Shown: one piece after another, positions 37,746 through 45,907 of the stretch
How the letters are laid out: the number at the start of each line of letters is the position of its first letter
Position numbering within the stretch: position 1 is the first letter of the stretch
DNA from: Nocardioides albus
GTDB lineage: Bacteria; Actinomycetota; Actinomycetes; Propionibacteriales; Nocardioidaceae
Direction of reading: 5' to 3'
DNA: 64,000 nt
NCBI RefSeq assembly: GCF_014648255.1
Contig: NZ_BMQT01000007.1
Span: 27,706-91,705 of the forward strand
Made by a program: the position numbers and the translations under genes
Notes under the pieces: model-generated
What the model was told of the DNA's origin: nothing
What the model saw: the letters and a program-made list of their open reading frames with translations, nothing else
Databases searched by the model: none

Positions 37746-39334
37746 GACTCTCCTTCGATGGTGCGGACCAGGCTGCGTACGGCTTTTCTGTCGGTCTTGC
37801 CGACGCTGGTGACGGGGACGGCGTCGAGGATGAGCACCTCGCGGGGGTACTTGTGCGGCGCGAGGCGGGTCTTGGCGAACGCGATCAGCTCCTCGGGGGT
37901 GGCACGTGCGCCGGGATGGAGTGCGACCGCCGCGACCACCTCCTCGCCACGCTGCTCGTCGGGGCGACCGACGACCGCGGCGGCGGTGACGGCCTCGTGA
38001 GCGAGGAGGGCGTCCTCGACGTCACGCGGGAAGACGTTGAACCCGCCGCGGATGATCAGGTCCTTGATCCGGTCGTCGACGTAGAGGTAGCCGTCCGCGT
38101 CGAAGTGGCCGATGTCGCCGGTGTGCAGCCAGCCGTCGACGAGGGTGGCGGCGGTCTGCTCGGCGTCGTTCCAGTAGCCCTGCATCACCCCGGGGCCACG
38201 CACCCAGATCTCGCCCTCCTCGCCCGTCGGGACCGGCTCACCAGACGGCCCGGCGACGATCACCTCGGCGTGCGAGAGCGGCTTGCCGACGCTGCCGGGC
38301 CGGGACTCCTCGATGGTCGAGGCGGCGATCACGGCGCTCGACTCGGTGCAGCCGTAGCCCTCCAGGATGGTCACGCCGAAGGCTTCCTCGGCCTTCTCCC
38401 GCAGCGCCGGTAGCAACGGTGCGCCGCCGCTGCCGAAGGAGCGCAGCGCGCTCAGGTCGTAGTCCTGATAGGGCTGGTCGAGCAGCATCTGCAGCATCGA
38501 GGGCACCACCGTGCTCGACTCCACCTGGTGCTCCTGGGCGAGCTCGAGCCATCCCTTGGCGTCGAACCACCGCTGCAGGATGGAGCTCTGCGGCCGCGAG
38601 GAGTGCATGCCGCTGATGACCACGATCAGGCCGTACGCATGCGAGAGCGGCAGCGGCAGCAGCCACCGTGTCGTGCCCTGGCTCTCCCCGACCCGGTGGA
38701 GCGCGTGCCCGGACTCCCACAGCCCGCGGTGGCTGAGCATCACGCCCTTGGCCCGCCCGGTGGTGCCACCGGTGTAGAGCAGCGCCGCCAGGTCGTCGTC
38801 GCCGCGAGGCACGATGTCGATCGGGTCGGCGCTCTCCAAGCTCTCGTACGCCACCAGCCTCGCCCCGCTGGTCGAGCCGCCGGAGCCGCTAGGCGGAGGC
38901 GTGTCGAGACCAACACGGTCCCCGCCAGCGACGATGACGGTGAGGTCGAGGCCCTCTCCGGCAGCCTGGACCAACGGGAGCAGCTCGGGCGTCACGATCG
39001 CCGCCTTGGCGCCGGAGTCCTCCAGGATGTGGCGCAGCTCGGGCGGAGTCTGCAGGAAGATCACCGGCGTCACCACCGCGCCGGCGCGCCACAGGGCGCG
39101 GTAGCTGACGAAGACCTCCGGGGTGTTCATGGTGAGCACCACGACCCGGTCGCCCGGCTCGATCCCGAGCTCGCGGAGGCCACCGGCGACCCGTGCTGAC
39201 CGCTCGGCGATCTCGGTCGAGGAGTGCCAGGAGCCCTCGAAGAAGACCGCTGGGTGGTCGCCGTGCCGGGCGTACGACTCCTCGGCCAGGACCGCCAGGT
39301 TGTGCTCGCCCGGGCGGGCCGCCTGCCCGCTCAT
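37742..39334 (-). CDS. Acyl-CoA ligase (AMP-binding) with an in-frame repeat insertion
   Basis: The 530-residue ANL-superfamily protein shows the P-loop ALLYTGGTTGRAKGVMLSH, EGYGCTESSAV, and the hinge/lysine region DDRIKDLIIRGGFNVFPRDVE. It activates a carboxylic acid as acyl-adenylate and then CoA thioester. Residues about 139-158 read GDRVGLDTPPPSGSGGSTSG, the same peptide as in Lhr, encoded by a 55-bp repeat between VIVAG and ARLVAYE, a variable loop before the P-loop. Both neighbouring genes overlap it by 4 nt. Confidence 0.92.
   Translation of the reverse strand: MSGQAARPGEHNLAVLAEESYARHGDHPAVFFEGSWHSSTEIAERSARVAGGLRELGIEPGDRVVVLTMNTPEVFVSYRALWRAGAVVTPVIFLQTPPELRHILEDSGAKAAIVTPELLPLVQAAGEGLDLTVIVAGGDRVGLDTPPPSGSGGSTSGARLVAYESLESADPIDIVPRGDDDLAALLYTGGTTGRAKGVMLSHRGLWESGHALHRVGESQGTTRWLLPLPLSHAYGLIVVISGMHSSRPQSSILQRWFDAKGWLELAQEHQVESSTVVPSMLQMLLDQPYQDYDLSALRSFGSGGAPLLPALREKAEEAFGVTILEGYGCTESSAVIAASTIEESRPGSVGKPLSHAEVIVAGPSGEPVPTGEEGEIWVRGPGVMQGYWNDAEQTAATLVDGWLHTGDIGHFDADGYLYVDDRIKDLIIRGGFNVFPRDVEDALLAHEAVTAAAVVGRPDEQRGEEVVAAVALHPGARATPEELIAFAKTRLAPHKYPREVLILDAVPVTSVGKTDRKAVRSLVRTIEGES
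38865..38920. repeat. 55-bp dispersed element in an acyl-CoA ligase gene (copy B)
   Basis: The sequence from CCGCTGGTCGAGCCGCCGG to GTGTCGAGACCAACACGGTC is identical to the left arm of the lhr element and to copy C at 44007-44060. Only one arm is present. It is read in frame on the minus strand, in the same reading phase as in lhr. Confidence 0.92.
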
Positions 39335-40920
39335 CGCGCGCCCAGCTTCCGCAGCGCCTTGAGCTGACCGTTGCCGAGCTGCACGAACTTCTCGACCGTC
39401 TGGCCCTTGAACGGCCCGATCGGACCCATCCGGGAGGCCGCTAGGGTCTGGGCGTCGGTGAACCTCCGGATCCCGTCCGCGCCGTGTCGTCTGCCCAGTC
39501 CGCTCGATCCCATGCCGCCCATCCCTGCCTCGATGCTTCCTGCCGCCAGCGCGGCGCCGTCGTTGATGTTCACCGCGCCCGCGCGGATCCGGCGAGCGAT
39601 CATGTCGGCCTCGCGTACGTTCTTGCTGAACACGCTCGCCGACAGCCCGGCCTCGCCCTGGTTGGCGATCCGGACCGCCTCCTCGTCGCTGTCGGCTCGG
39701 TAGAGCGCGACGACCGGGCCGAAGGTCTCACCGAGGCACAGGTCCATCTCGTCGGTGACGCCCTCCAGGACCGTCGGGGCGAACGCGTACGGACCCACCT
39801 CGGGGAGCGGGTCGCCACCGGCCAGCACGGTCGCGCCCTTCGCGACCGCGTCGGCGACGTGGGCGGTGACCTTGTCGAGCTGAGCCCGGGAGGCCAGCGA
39901 CCCGACGTCTGCCGAGTAGTCGAAGGTCTGTCCGACGACCTGGCCCTCCGTCTCGGCGACCAGCGCCTGGCGGAAGGCGTCGTAGACGTCCTCGTGCGCG
40001 ACCACGCGCTCGATGTGGACGCACATCTGGCCGGTGTTGGCGAAGGCTGCCATCACCGTGCCGCGAGCAGCCTGGGCGAGGTCGGCGTCGCGACGGACGA
40101 TGAGCGGGTTCTTCCCGCCGAGCTCGAGGGAGGCGCCGATCAGCCGGCCCGCTGCCCGCTGGGCCACGATCCGCCCGGTCGGCGTCGAGCCGGTGAAGGC
40201 GATGTAGTCGACGTTGTCGATGACCGCCTCACCAGTGGCCGCACCCGGTCCGGTGACGACCTGCCAGACGTGCTCGGGCAGGCCGGCCTCGGCCATCAGC
40301 GCCCGGGCCCACAGCAGCGTCAGCGGCGTCTGCGGGTCGGCCTTGCTGATCACGGTTGCACCGGCGAGCAGGGCCGGGATGACGTCCCCGACGCCGAGAT
40401 AGAGCGGGTAGTTCCACGGTGAGATGATCCCGACGACCTGCTTCGGCACCCGCACCTCCTTCACGGAGGTGACGCCGGGAATCGCGCCGCGGACCCGCTT
40501 GTCGGCCAGGTAGGTCGGACCGCGGCGAGCGTAGTGGCGGGCGATCGTCCCGACCTGCAGGACCTCCTGCCAGGCGTGGAAGCGGGCCTTGCCCATCTCC
40601 CACTGGATCAGGTCGAGCACCTCGTCCTGGCGCTCGACCAGCAGGTCGTGGAAACGGAGCATGACCTCGGCGCGGTCCGAGAAGGCGAGCGTGGCCCAGT
40701 CGGGCTGTGCCGCGCGCGCCGTGGCGGCGGCGTCGGCGACATCGGCGGGGGTCACCGATGGCACCGGGAGCGTCGGCTGGGCGTCGTACGGCGCGGTCGC
40801 GGTCAGCGTGCCGTCACCTCCGGAGACCGCGCAGGCCACCCAGCGGGTCCAGGACGCGAGCCGTACGTCGTCGATCCACCCGGGACGTACGTCTTGGACC
40901 TCGGTCGTCTTCGTGGTCAT
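39331..40920 (-). CDS. Aldehyde dehydrogenase (succinate-semialdehyde dehydrogenase-like)
   Basis: The 529-residue ALDH has catalytic Cys300 in NTGQMCVHIERV, the general-base Glu in LELGGKNPLIV, and FTGSTPTGRIV in the cofactor site. It resembles the actinobacterial succinate-semialdehyde dehydrogenase branch, but context with a P450 and acyl-CoA ligase points to oxidation of an aldehyde intermediate of unknown structure. ATG 40920 is chosen although the frame is open further upstream, because it overlaps the P450 stop by 4 nt. Confidence 0.92.
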   Translation of the reverse strand: MTTKTTEVQDVRPGWIDDVRLASWTRWVACAVSGGDGTLTATAPYDAQPTLPVPSVTPADVADAAATARAAQPDWATLAFSDRAEVMLRFHDLLVERQDEVLDLIQWEMGKARFHAWQEVLQVGTIARHYARRGPTYLADKRVRGAIPGVTSVKEVRVPKQVVGIISPWNYPLYLGVGDVIPALLAGATVISKADPQTPLTLLWARALMAEAGLPEHVWQVVTGPGAATGEAVIDNVDYIAFTGSTPTGRIVAQRAAGRLIGASLELGGKNPLIVRRDADLAQAARGTVMAAFANTGQMCVHIERVVAHEDVYDAFRQALVAETEGQVVGQTFDYSADVGSLASRAQLDKVTAHVADAVAKGATVLAGGDPLPEVGPYAFAPTVLEGVTDEMDLCLGETFGPVVALYRADSDEEAVRIANQGEAGLSASVFSKNVREADMIARRIRAGAVNINDGAALAAGSIEAGMGGMGSSGLGRRHGADGIRRFTDAQTLAASRMGPIGPFKGQTVEKFVQLGNGQLKALRKLGAR

Positions 40921-42278
40921 CGATCTCCTCGGATCCGGGTCAGATGGATGGGACTGCCGTCCTTGGGGAACGGCAGCGAGCTGTTGTCCAGGGGTGCGCG
41001 ATAGCCGGGGGAGACGCTCCACCGGTAGTCGCGCAGGAGCCGGTGCAGGATGGACTTGACCTCCAGGCCGGCGAAGTAGAGCCCGATGCACTTGTGCACC
41101 CCGCCGCCGAACGGCTCCCACGCCATCCGGTGGCTCTTGTCCTCACGCCGGTGCGGCGCGAAGCGCTCGGGGTCGAAGACACTCGGGTTGGTCCAGTAGT
41201 CCTCCATCATGTGGCTGAACTGGACCCCGACCATCACGCCCGTGTCCTCCGGGATCCGGACGCCGAGGAGGCTGGTCTCCTTGACCGTACGCCGGATCAG
41301 CGCCGGCACCGGGGCGCGCAGCCGTAGCGCCTCCTTCATCACCAGATCCAGGCTGGTGAGGCTCTCGAGCTCTGGCATCGTCGGCGCCTCGCCGAGGGCG
41401 AGGGACTCCTCGCGACAGCGCTGCTGCCACTGCGGATGCTGGCCGAGGTACTGCAGCATCGTCGAGGTGGTGATGGTCGAGGTGTCGTGCGCGGCCATCA
41501 TCAGGAAGATCATGTGGTTGACGACGTCCTCGTCGCTGAACCGTTCGCCGTCGTCGGTCTCGATGTGGCACAGCACCGAGAAGATGTCGTCGGTCGCGGT
41601 GGCCCGCTTCGCGGGGAGATAGTTGCGCAGGAAGCCCTCCAGCACCTTGCGCCCCCGGAAAGCCCGGCCCCAACGGGTGAACGGAACATCCGCGCGTACG
41701 ACGCCGGCGGCGGCCTGGACGCACGCGATGAACGCCTGGTTGACCCGGTCCATCTCCGCGCGGCTGGTGTCGTCGGCGCCGCCCATGAAGATGTCGGCCG
41801 CGATGTCGAGAGTGAGCTGCTTGAGTCGCGGGTAGGCCCGGAACCGCGCGTCGGAGTCCCAGCCGCGCATGCCCTGCGCGATCGCCGGGTGCATCGCGGT
41901 CGTGTAGGCAGCGAGCCGAGGGCGGGTGAAGGCCTCCTGCAGGATGCGGCGATGGGCGTGGTGCTCCTCGAAGTCGAGCAGCATCAGGCCGCGGTCGAAG
42001 AACGGACCGACGATCTGCCCCCAGGCCGGCCCGTTGGCGAAGGCCTTGTCCTTGTTGCGCAGCACCGCCTCGCAGGCGTCGGGCCCGAGCGCCACCACAC
42101 CGGTCTCGCCGGCACGGAAGAAGGGAGAGACCGGTCCGTACGTCTCCCACTGGTGCCGGTAGAAGCCGACCGGGTCGCGGGAGTAGTCGAGCAGGCGGCC
42201 GACCCAGGGAAGGCCGTGGTCGCCGGGCGCGAGCGCGGGGATCTCGCGAAGCGTCGCTGGCATGGTGCCCTGATCCAT
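40917..42278 (-). CDS. Cytochrome P450
   Basis: The 453-residue P450 has the I-helix MAAHDTSTITTST, the ExxR motif in KEALRLRAPVP, and the heme loop FGGGVHKCIG with the axial ligand at Cys397. It is a soluble monooxygenase that needs a ferredoxin and reductase, which are not in the window. It is the first gene of the P450-ALDH-CoA ligase-SDR operon. GGGAGG precedes the ATG, and the alternative start at 42323 is less likely. Confidence 0.93.
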   Translation of the reverse strand: MDQGTMPATLREIPALAPGDHGLPWVGRLLDYSRDPVGFYRHQWETYGPVSPFFRAGETGVVALGPDACEAVLRNKDKAFANGPAWGQIVGPFFDRGLMLLDFEEHHAHRRILQEAFTRPRLAAYTTAMHPAIAQGMRGWDSDARFRAYPRLKQLTLDIAADIFMGGADDTSRAEMDRVNQAFIACVQAAAGVVRADVPFTRWGRAFRGRKVLEGFLRNYLPAKRATATDDIFSVLCHIETDDGERFSDEDVVNHMIFLMMAAHDTSTITTSTMLQYLGQHPQWQQRCREESLALGEAPTMPELESLTSLDLVMKEALRLRAPVPALIRRTVKETSLLGVRIPEDTGVMVGVQFSHMMEDYWTNPSVFDPERFAPHRREDKSHRMAWEPFGGGVHKCIGLYFAGLEVKSILHRLLRDYRWSVSPGYRAPLDNSSLPFPKDGSPIHLTRIRGDR

Positions 42279-42381
42279 CGTGTCCGACCTCCCGGTCCGA
42301 GTGACTCTGCCGAGGGTAGTCAAATGGAACGTGTTCTCGCAGCGGTTCGACGGGCATGGATGCGGCCGTCGGGTTGTTGTG

Positions 42382-43530
42382 ATGTCTGTGGAGAGCTACG
42401 AATCAGTGGTGATCGGTGCTGGTCAGGCCGGTTTGTCGGCGTCCTACCACCTCAGCCGTCTGGGCGTACGCCACGTCGTGCTCGACTCCGAGCGGCGCCC
42501 CGGTGGCGCCTGGCAGCACCGCTGGGACTCGCTGACCATGCACGACGTGCACGGCGTGGCCGACCTGCCGGACGGGCGGGCGCCGGGGGAGTCCGGGGAG
42601 CGGGCCAACGTCGCGGTGCCGGGATGGTTCGGCCTCTACGAATCTCAGCATCGTCTACCCGTGGAACGCCCGGTGAAGGTCACCTCGGTGACCTCGGTCG
42701 GCGACCTGCTCGCGGTGCACTCGGCCGACGGGCGGACCTGGTTCACCCGGACGCTGATCAATGCGACCGGGACGTGGACGAGGCCGTTCATCCCGCACTA
42801 CCCGGGCGCGGAGACGTTCCTAGGCGAACAGGTGCACACCCATGACTACCCCGGTGCGTCACACTTCCGGGGTGCGCGGGTCGCGGTCGTCGGTGGGGGA
42901 GCCTCCGCGGTTCAGTTCCTCGGCGAGCTCGCGCCGCTGACCGACGTGCTCTGGGTGACGCGGCGGGAGCCGGTGTGGCGCACCGACTTCGACGTCGAGC
43001 GCGGCCGCGAAGCGGTGGCGCTGGTGGCCGAGCGGGTCGAGGCCGGACTGCCGCCGGCGAGCGTCGTCAGCGTCACCGGACTCGCGCTGCGCCCCCAGGA
43101 GCAGGAGGCCGCGCGGCTCGGGGTCTACGAGCGCCGGCTGCCGATGTTCACCCGGATCGAGCCGGACGGGCTGCGGTGGGACTCGGGGGCCTTCGAGCGG
43201 GTCGACGCGATCTTGTGGGCCACCGGGTTCCGGCCCGCCATCACCCACCTCGCGCCGCTGCATCTGCGCAGCTCGCACGGCGGCATCCCGCTGCTGCGCG
43301 GGTCGGCCGACGTGCAGACCGCGGTCACCGCTGCGTACGACTCCCGGGTCCAGCTCGTCGGCTACGGCCCCTCCGCGAGCACCATCGGCGCCAGCCGTGC
43401 CGGGCGTGCTGCGGCGCTCGCGGTCAGGCGTCAGCTCGGCCATCCACAGACGGTTGAGCCTCAGAGCGCGCCGAGGTCGGCGGAGAGCCAGTTCTCCGGG
43501 GTCAGCCGGATCGTCACCTCGGGCGGGTAG
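42382..43530 (+). CDS. Flavin-containing monooxygenase-like FAD/NAD(P)-binding protein
   Basis: The 382-residue protein has an N-terminal FAD motif (VVIGAGQAGLSASYHL), a second Rossmann motif (RVAVVGGGASAVQFL) and the ILWATGFRP segment typical of FMO/CzcO-like proteins. It is divergent from the P450 operon, with about 100 bp between starts, so shared control is possible. Its 3' end overlaps the convergent pyridoxamine oxidase-like gene by 70 bp. Confidence 0.85.
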   Translation: MSVESYESVVIGAGQAGLSASYHLSRLGVRHVVLDSERRPGGAWQHRWDSLTMHDVHGVADLPDGRAPGESGERANVAVPGWFGLYESQHRLPVERPVKVTSVTSVGDLLAVHSADGRTWFTRTLINATGTWTRPFIPHYPGAETFLGEQVHTHDYPGASHFRGARVAVVGGGASAVQFLGELAPLTDVLWVTRREPVWRTDFDVERGREAVALVAERVEAGLPPASVVSVTGLALRPQEQEAARLGVYERRLPMFTRIEPDGLRWDSGAFERVDAILWATGFRPAITHLAPLHLRSSHGGIPLLRGSADVQTAVTAAYDSRVQLVGYGPSASTIGASRAGRAAALAVRRQLGHPQTVEPQSAPRSAESQFSGVSRIVTSGG

Positions 43531-43880
43531 TTCGCCGCCTCTGCCAGGTATGGCCCGACCGCCTCGGGCGGCAGGTATCGCCGTGCCATCGCCTCCATGT
43601 CGCCCTCCGCGGCGTCCGCTATCCGTACCGGCCCCTCGACCGATACGTATCGGACCGTCGGGTCCAGGCGCTCCACCATCAGCGTGCATCGTCCTGCGGC
43701 TTTGATCAGCTTGGCCTTCAGCGAGTCCTTTCCGGTGACGAACCACGCTTCGCCGCCGGGGGTGTAGTCGTACCAGATCGGCACCGTCAGGGGGCCTCGT
43801 CCGTCTTCTCTGCTTACCGAGAGGGCTGCGATCAGGGGCTGGGACAGGAGTTCTTGGCGGTCTGCGAGTGGGATTCCCAT
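43461..43880 (-). CDS. Pyridoxamine 5'-phosphate oxidase-fold protein (possibly F420-dependent)
   Basis: The 139-residue protein has the split-barrel fold pattern: ALSVSREDGRGPLTVPIWYDYTPGGEAWFVTGKDSLKAKLIKAA and VRYVSVEGPVRI. Such PPOX-like proteins bind FMN, heme or F420. The start at 43880 excludes an upstream frame extension made entirely of repeat DNA. Confidence 0.8.
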   Translation of the reverse strand: MGIPLADRQELLSQPLIAALSVSREDGRGPLTVPIWYDYTPGGEAWFVTGKDSLKAKLIKAAGRCTLMVERLDPTVRYVSVEGPVRIADAAEGDMEAMARRYLPPEAVGPYLAEAANYPPEVTIRLTPENWLSADLGAL

Positions 43881-43899
43881 GCTTCGACGGTACGTCGCT

Positions 43900-44122
43900 C
43901 CCGGTGGTCGAGCTGGTCGAGACCTCCTGCCCCGCTGGTCGAGACCTTCTGCCCCGCTGGTCGAGCTTGTTCCGTCCCCCCGCTGGTCGAGCCTGTTCCG
44001 TCCCCCCGCTGGTCGAGCCGCCGGAGCCGCTAGGCGGAGGCGTGTCGAGACCAACACGGTCACTTTCGTGGTCGAGCTGGTCGAGACCACCCGCCCTCGG
44101 TGGTCGAGCTTGTCGAAACCCC
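43900..44122. repeat. Cluster of GGTCGAG...GTCGAGACC dispersed repeats, including element copy C
   Basis: About eight units related to GTGGTCGAGCTGGTCGAGACC or GGTGGTCGAGCTTGTCGAAACC follow one another, separated by short C-rich spacers (CTGCCCCGCTGGTCGAG, CCGTCCCCCCGCTGGTCGAG). Within them, 44007-44060 is an exact copy of the 55-bp element also found in lhr and the acyl-CoA ligase gene. This stretch is the first part of the 631-bp gene-free gap at 43881-44511. Confidence 0.9.
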
Positions 44123-44181
44123 TCCCTGCCGGAAGGGTTCTTCTGAGGCCGGCGTGGGCCGCCGACCCGAGTTCTACGGTC

Positions 44182-44271
44182 TTCTCGACGGGCCCCGGAG
44201 TAAAGGACGGCCTTCGGCCGCCGGCTTCGCCGGCCGCTTACGCGGTCCTTGACGCCGGGGCCCGTCGAGAA
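44182..44271. repeat. Branched palindrome upstream of the HNH gene
   Basis: Outer arms TTCTCGACGGGCCCCGG (44182-44198) and CCGGGGCCCGTCGAGAA (44255-44271) pair perfectly over 17 bp. Inside, AAGGAC (44203-44208) pairs with GTCCTT (44245-44250), and two small hairpins, GGCC-TTC-GGCC and GCCGGC-TTC-GCCGGC, sit on the top. The result is a cloverleaf-like fold in single-stranded DNA or RNA. AAATATTT follows directly. The rest of the gap to 44511 holds a likely promoter only. Confidence 0.85.
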
Positions 44272-44464
44272 AATATTTGGCTGGCTATCGGGACGGCGGC
44301 CCGGGTGTGGCGCGGAGGGGTTCTTGTTTCGAAACGGTGGAGCTCGTGGGGTGGCAGGGGTGGCCCTCCGGGCCACTTACCATCCACAGGTCTAACGCCG
44401 TTCGCTCGCCGCGAAAACATCGTTTGACCTGCACAAATAGGTGTTCAACAAGGCTCGATCAGGG

Positions 44465-44470
44465 TAGAAT
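44465..44470 (+). promoter_or_regulatory. Candidate -10 box of the HNH gene
   Basis: TAGAAT lies 41 nt before the ATG, with TGTTCA (44443-44448) 16 bp upstream as a weak -35. GAAGGGAGG directly before the start gives this gene an ordinary leadered mRNA, unlike many neighbours. Confidence 0.4.
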
Positions 44471-44511
44471 CAGAGGCACTACGACACGCCTTTGAAGGGA
44501 GGTGGCAAGCG

Positions 44512-45774
44512 ATGAGCGTCGACCACTGGGGCACCAGCCCTGGAGACGTCGTCTTGTCTGCTCTTGCTGCCATCGAGACCTCCCTCGAACAGCTCCTCGC
44601 GATGGACCCGACCTACTGGCGGACCAGCCAGAAGAAGGACTTCCTGGTCGGGGTGGAGAAGCTCCAGGCCCAACAAGCGGCGTTGACGCTGCGGGTGCTC
44701 GCTGCCTCGGGTGACATTGCCGCAGAGACCGGTGACAAGGACGCCTCCGCGTGGATGCGCGCCGAGCTGCTGGTCGACAAGGGTGCGGCTCGTTCGCAGA
44801 TCAAGCTCGCCCGTGCTGTGGCGAAGTATGAGTTGGTCGCCGCCGGCCTCGCTGAAGGTGTCGTCACTCAGGACAAGGCCCGGGTGATCACCGAGTCACT
44901 CGACAATATCGAGGCCGACCCGGTCACCACCGGCGAGGACCTGGTTCTCGCTGAGAAGCTGTTGATCGACTACGCCACCCAGGCCACCGCCAAAGAACTC
45001 CGCAACGCCGGCAAACGGGTTCTGACTGCGATCGACCCCGACCGGTTCGACGAAGCCGAAGCCAAAGCCCTGTTGGCTGAGGAAGAACGTGCCCTGCAGA
45101 AGACCGCGCTTCGGGTGTGGGACAACGGCGATGGAACCGTCGGGTTCGACGGTGTGCTGCCGACATCGATCGGGATGAGGTTCAAGAAGCAGGTCGAGGC
45201 CTGGGCCCAACCCCGCAAGCAGCAGCTCGTCGCCAAAGGATCACCGCTGCCGCCGTGGGAGCGGATGATGGGCCAGGGGTTCGCGCGGATGATCGAGACC
45301 ATCGACCCGAATGCGCTGCCCCGCCACGGCGGTGACGCCACGGTCGTGAACGTGGTCATCTCCCTGGAGGAGCTCCGCAAAGAGCTCGGGACCGCGATCT
45401 TGGGTTTCGACGAGACCAACGGCACCACCATCACCGCAGCAGAGGCCCGTCGGATGGCGTGCAACGCCACGATCATCCCGTGGGTGTTGGGTGGTGACAG
45501 CGAGGTCCTGGACATGGGCCGGGCGAGCAGGGTCTTCGTGCCGATTCAGCGCAAAGCGATGCGGTTGCAGCAGAAGTGCTGTCAGGCCGAGGGGTGTGAC
45601 ATGCCGCCGGAGTGGTGCGATGCCCATCATCTAGAACCATGGGCCGCAGGCGGACGAACCGACCTGAAGGACGGGGTCTTGCTCTGCCCGCACCATCACC
45701 GCCTGGCGCACAACCCTGCCTATGTTCATGAACGGTTGCCGGATGGCACCGTCCGATTCACTCGCCGCCCCTAA
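44512..45774 (+). CDS. DUF222/HNH endonuclease domain protein (13E12-like)
   Basis: The 420-residue protein has an N-terminal DUF222 helical region (ALAAIETSLEQLLAMD ... GAARSQIKLARAVAKYELV) and a C-terminal HNH nuclease: CCQAEGCDMPPEWCDAHHLEPWAAGGRTDL followed by CPHHHRLAH. Such genes are multicopy in actinobacteria (13E12 family in mycobacteria) and behave like selfish or recombination-prone units. GAAGGGAGG precedes the ATG. Codon use is slightly lower in GC than in its neighbours. The branched palindrome upstream may belong to the same unit. Confidence 0.9.
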   Translation: MSVDHWGTSPGDVVLSALAAIETSLEQLLAMDPTYWRTSQKKDFLVGVEKLQAQQAALTLRVLAASGDIAAETGDKDASAWMRAELLVDKGAARSQIKLARAVAKYELVAAGLAEGVVTQDKARVITESLDNIEADPVTTGEDLVLAEKLLIDYATQATAKELRNAGKRVLTAIDPDRFDEAEAKALLAEEERALQKTALRVWDNGDGTVGFDGVLPTSIGMRFKKQVEAWAQPRKQQLVAKGSPLPPWERMMGQGFARMIETIDPNALPRHGGDATVVNVVISLEELRKELGTAILGFDETNGTTITAAEARRMACNATIIPWVLGGDSEVLDMGRASRVFVPIQRKAMRLQQKCCQAEGCDMPPEWCDAHHLEPWAAGGRTDLKDGVLLCPHHHRLAHNPAYVHERLPDGTVRFTRRP

Positions 45775-45907
45775 ACCGGCAGAGCGAGACCGACCCACCG
45801 CTTGCAGGGAGTGGTCGGCGTCTTCTGAAAACCATTGGTGAACCGACTTGCGCCGCTGATGTACTGATGTGCGACCGTGAGTCTGCCGCGCGACGGAGGT
45901 AGTAGCT

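Noticed and set aside
42859..44376. A 505-codon open frame on the minus strand covering the flavoprotein gene and the repeat cluster
   Set aside because: It is antisense to the flavoprotein gene and consists otherwise of repeats in a high-GC region; its protein is Arg/Pro/Gly-rich with no domain.
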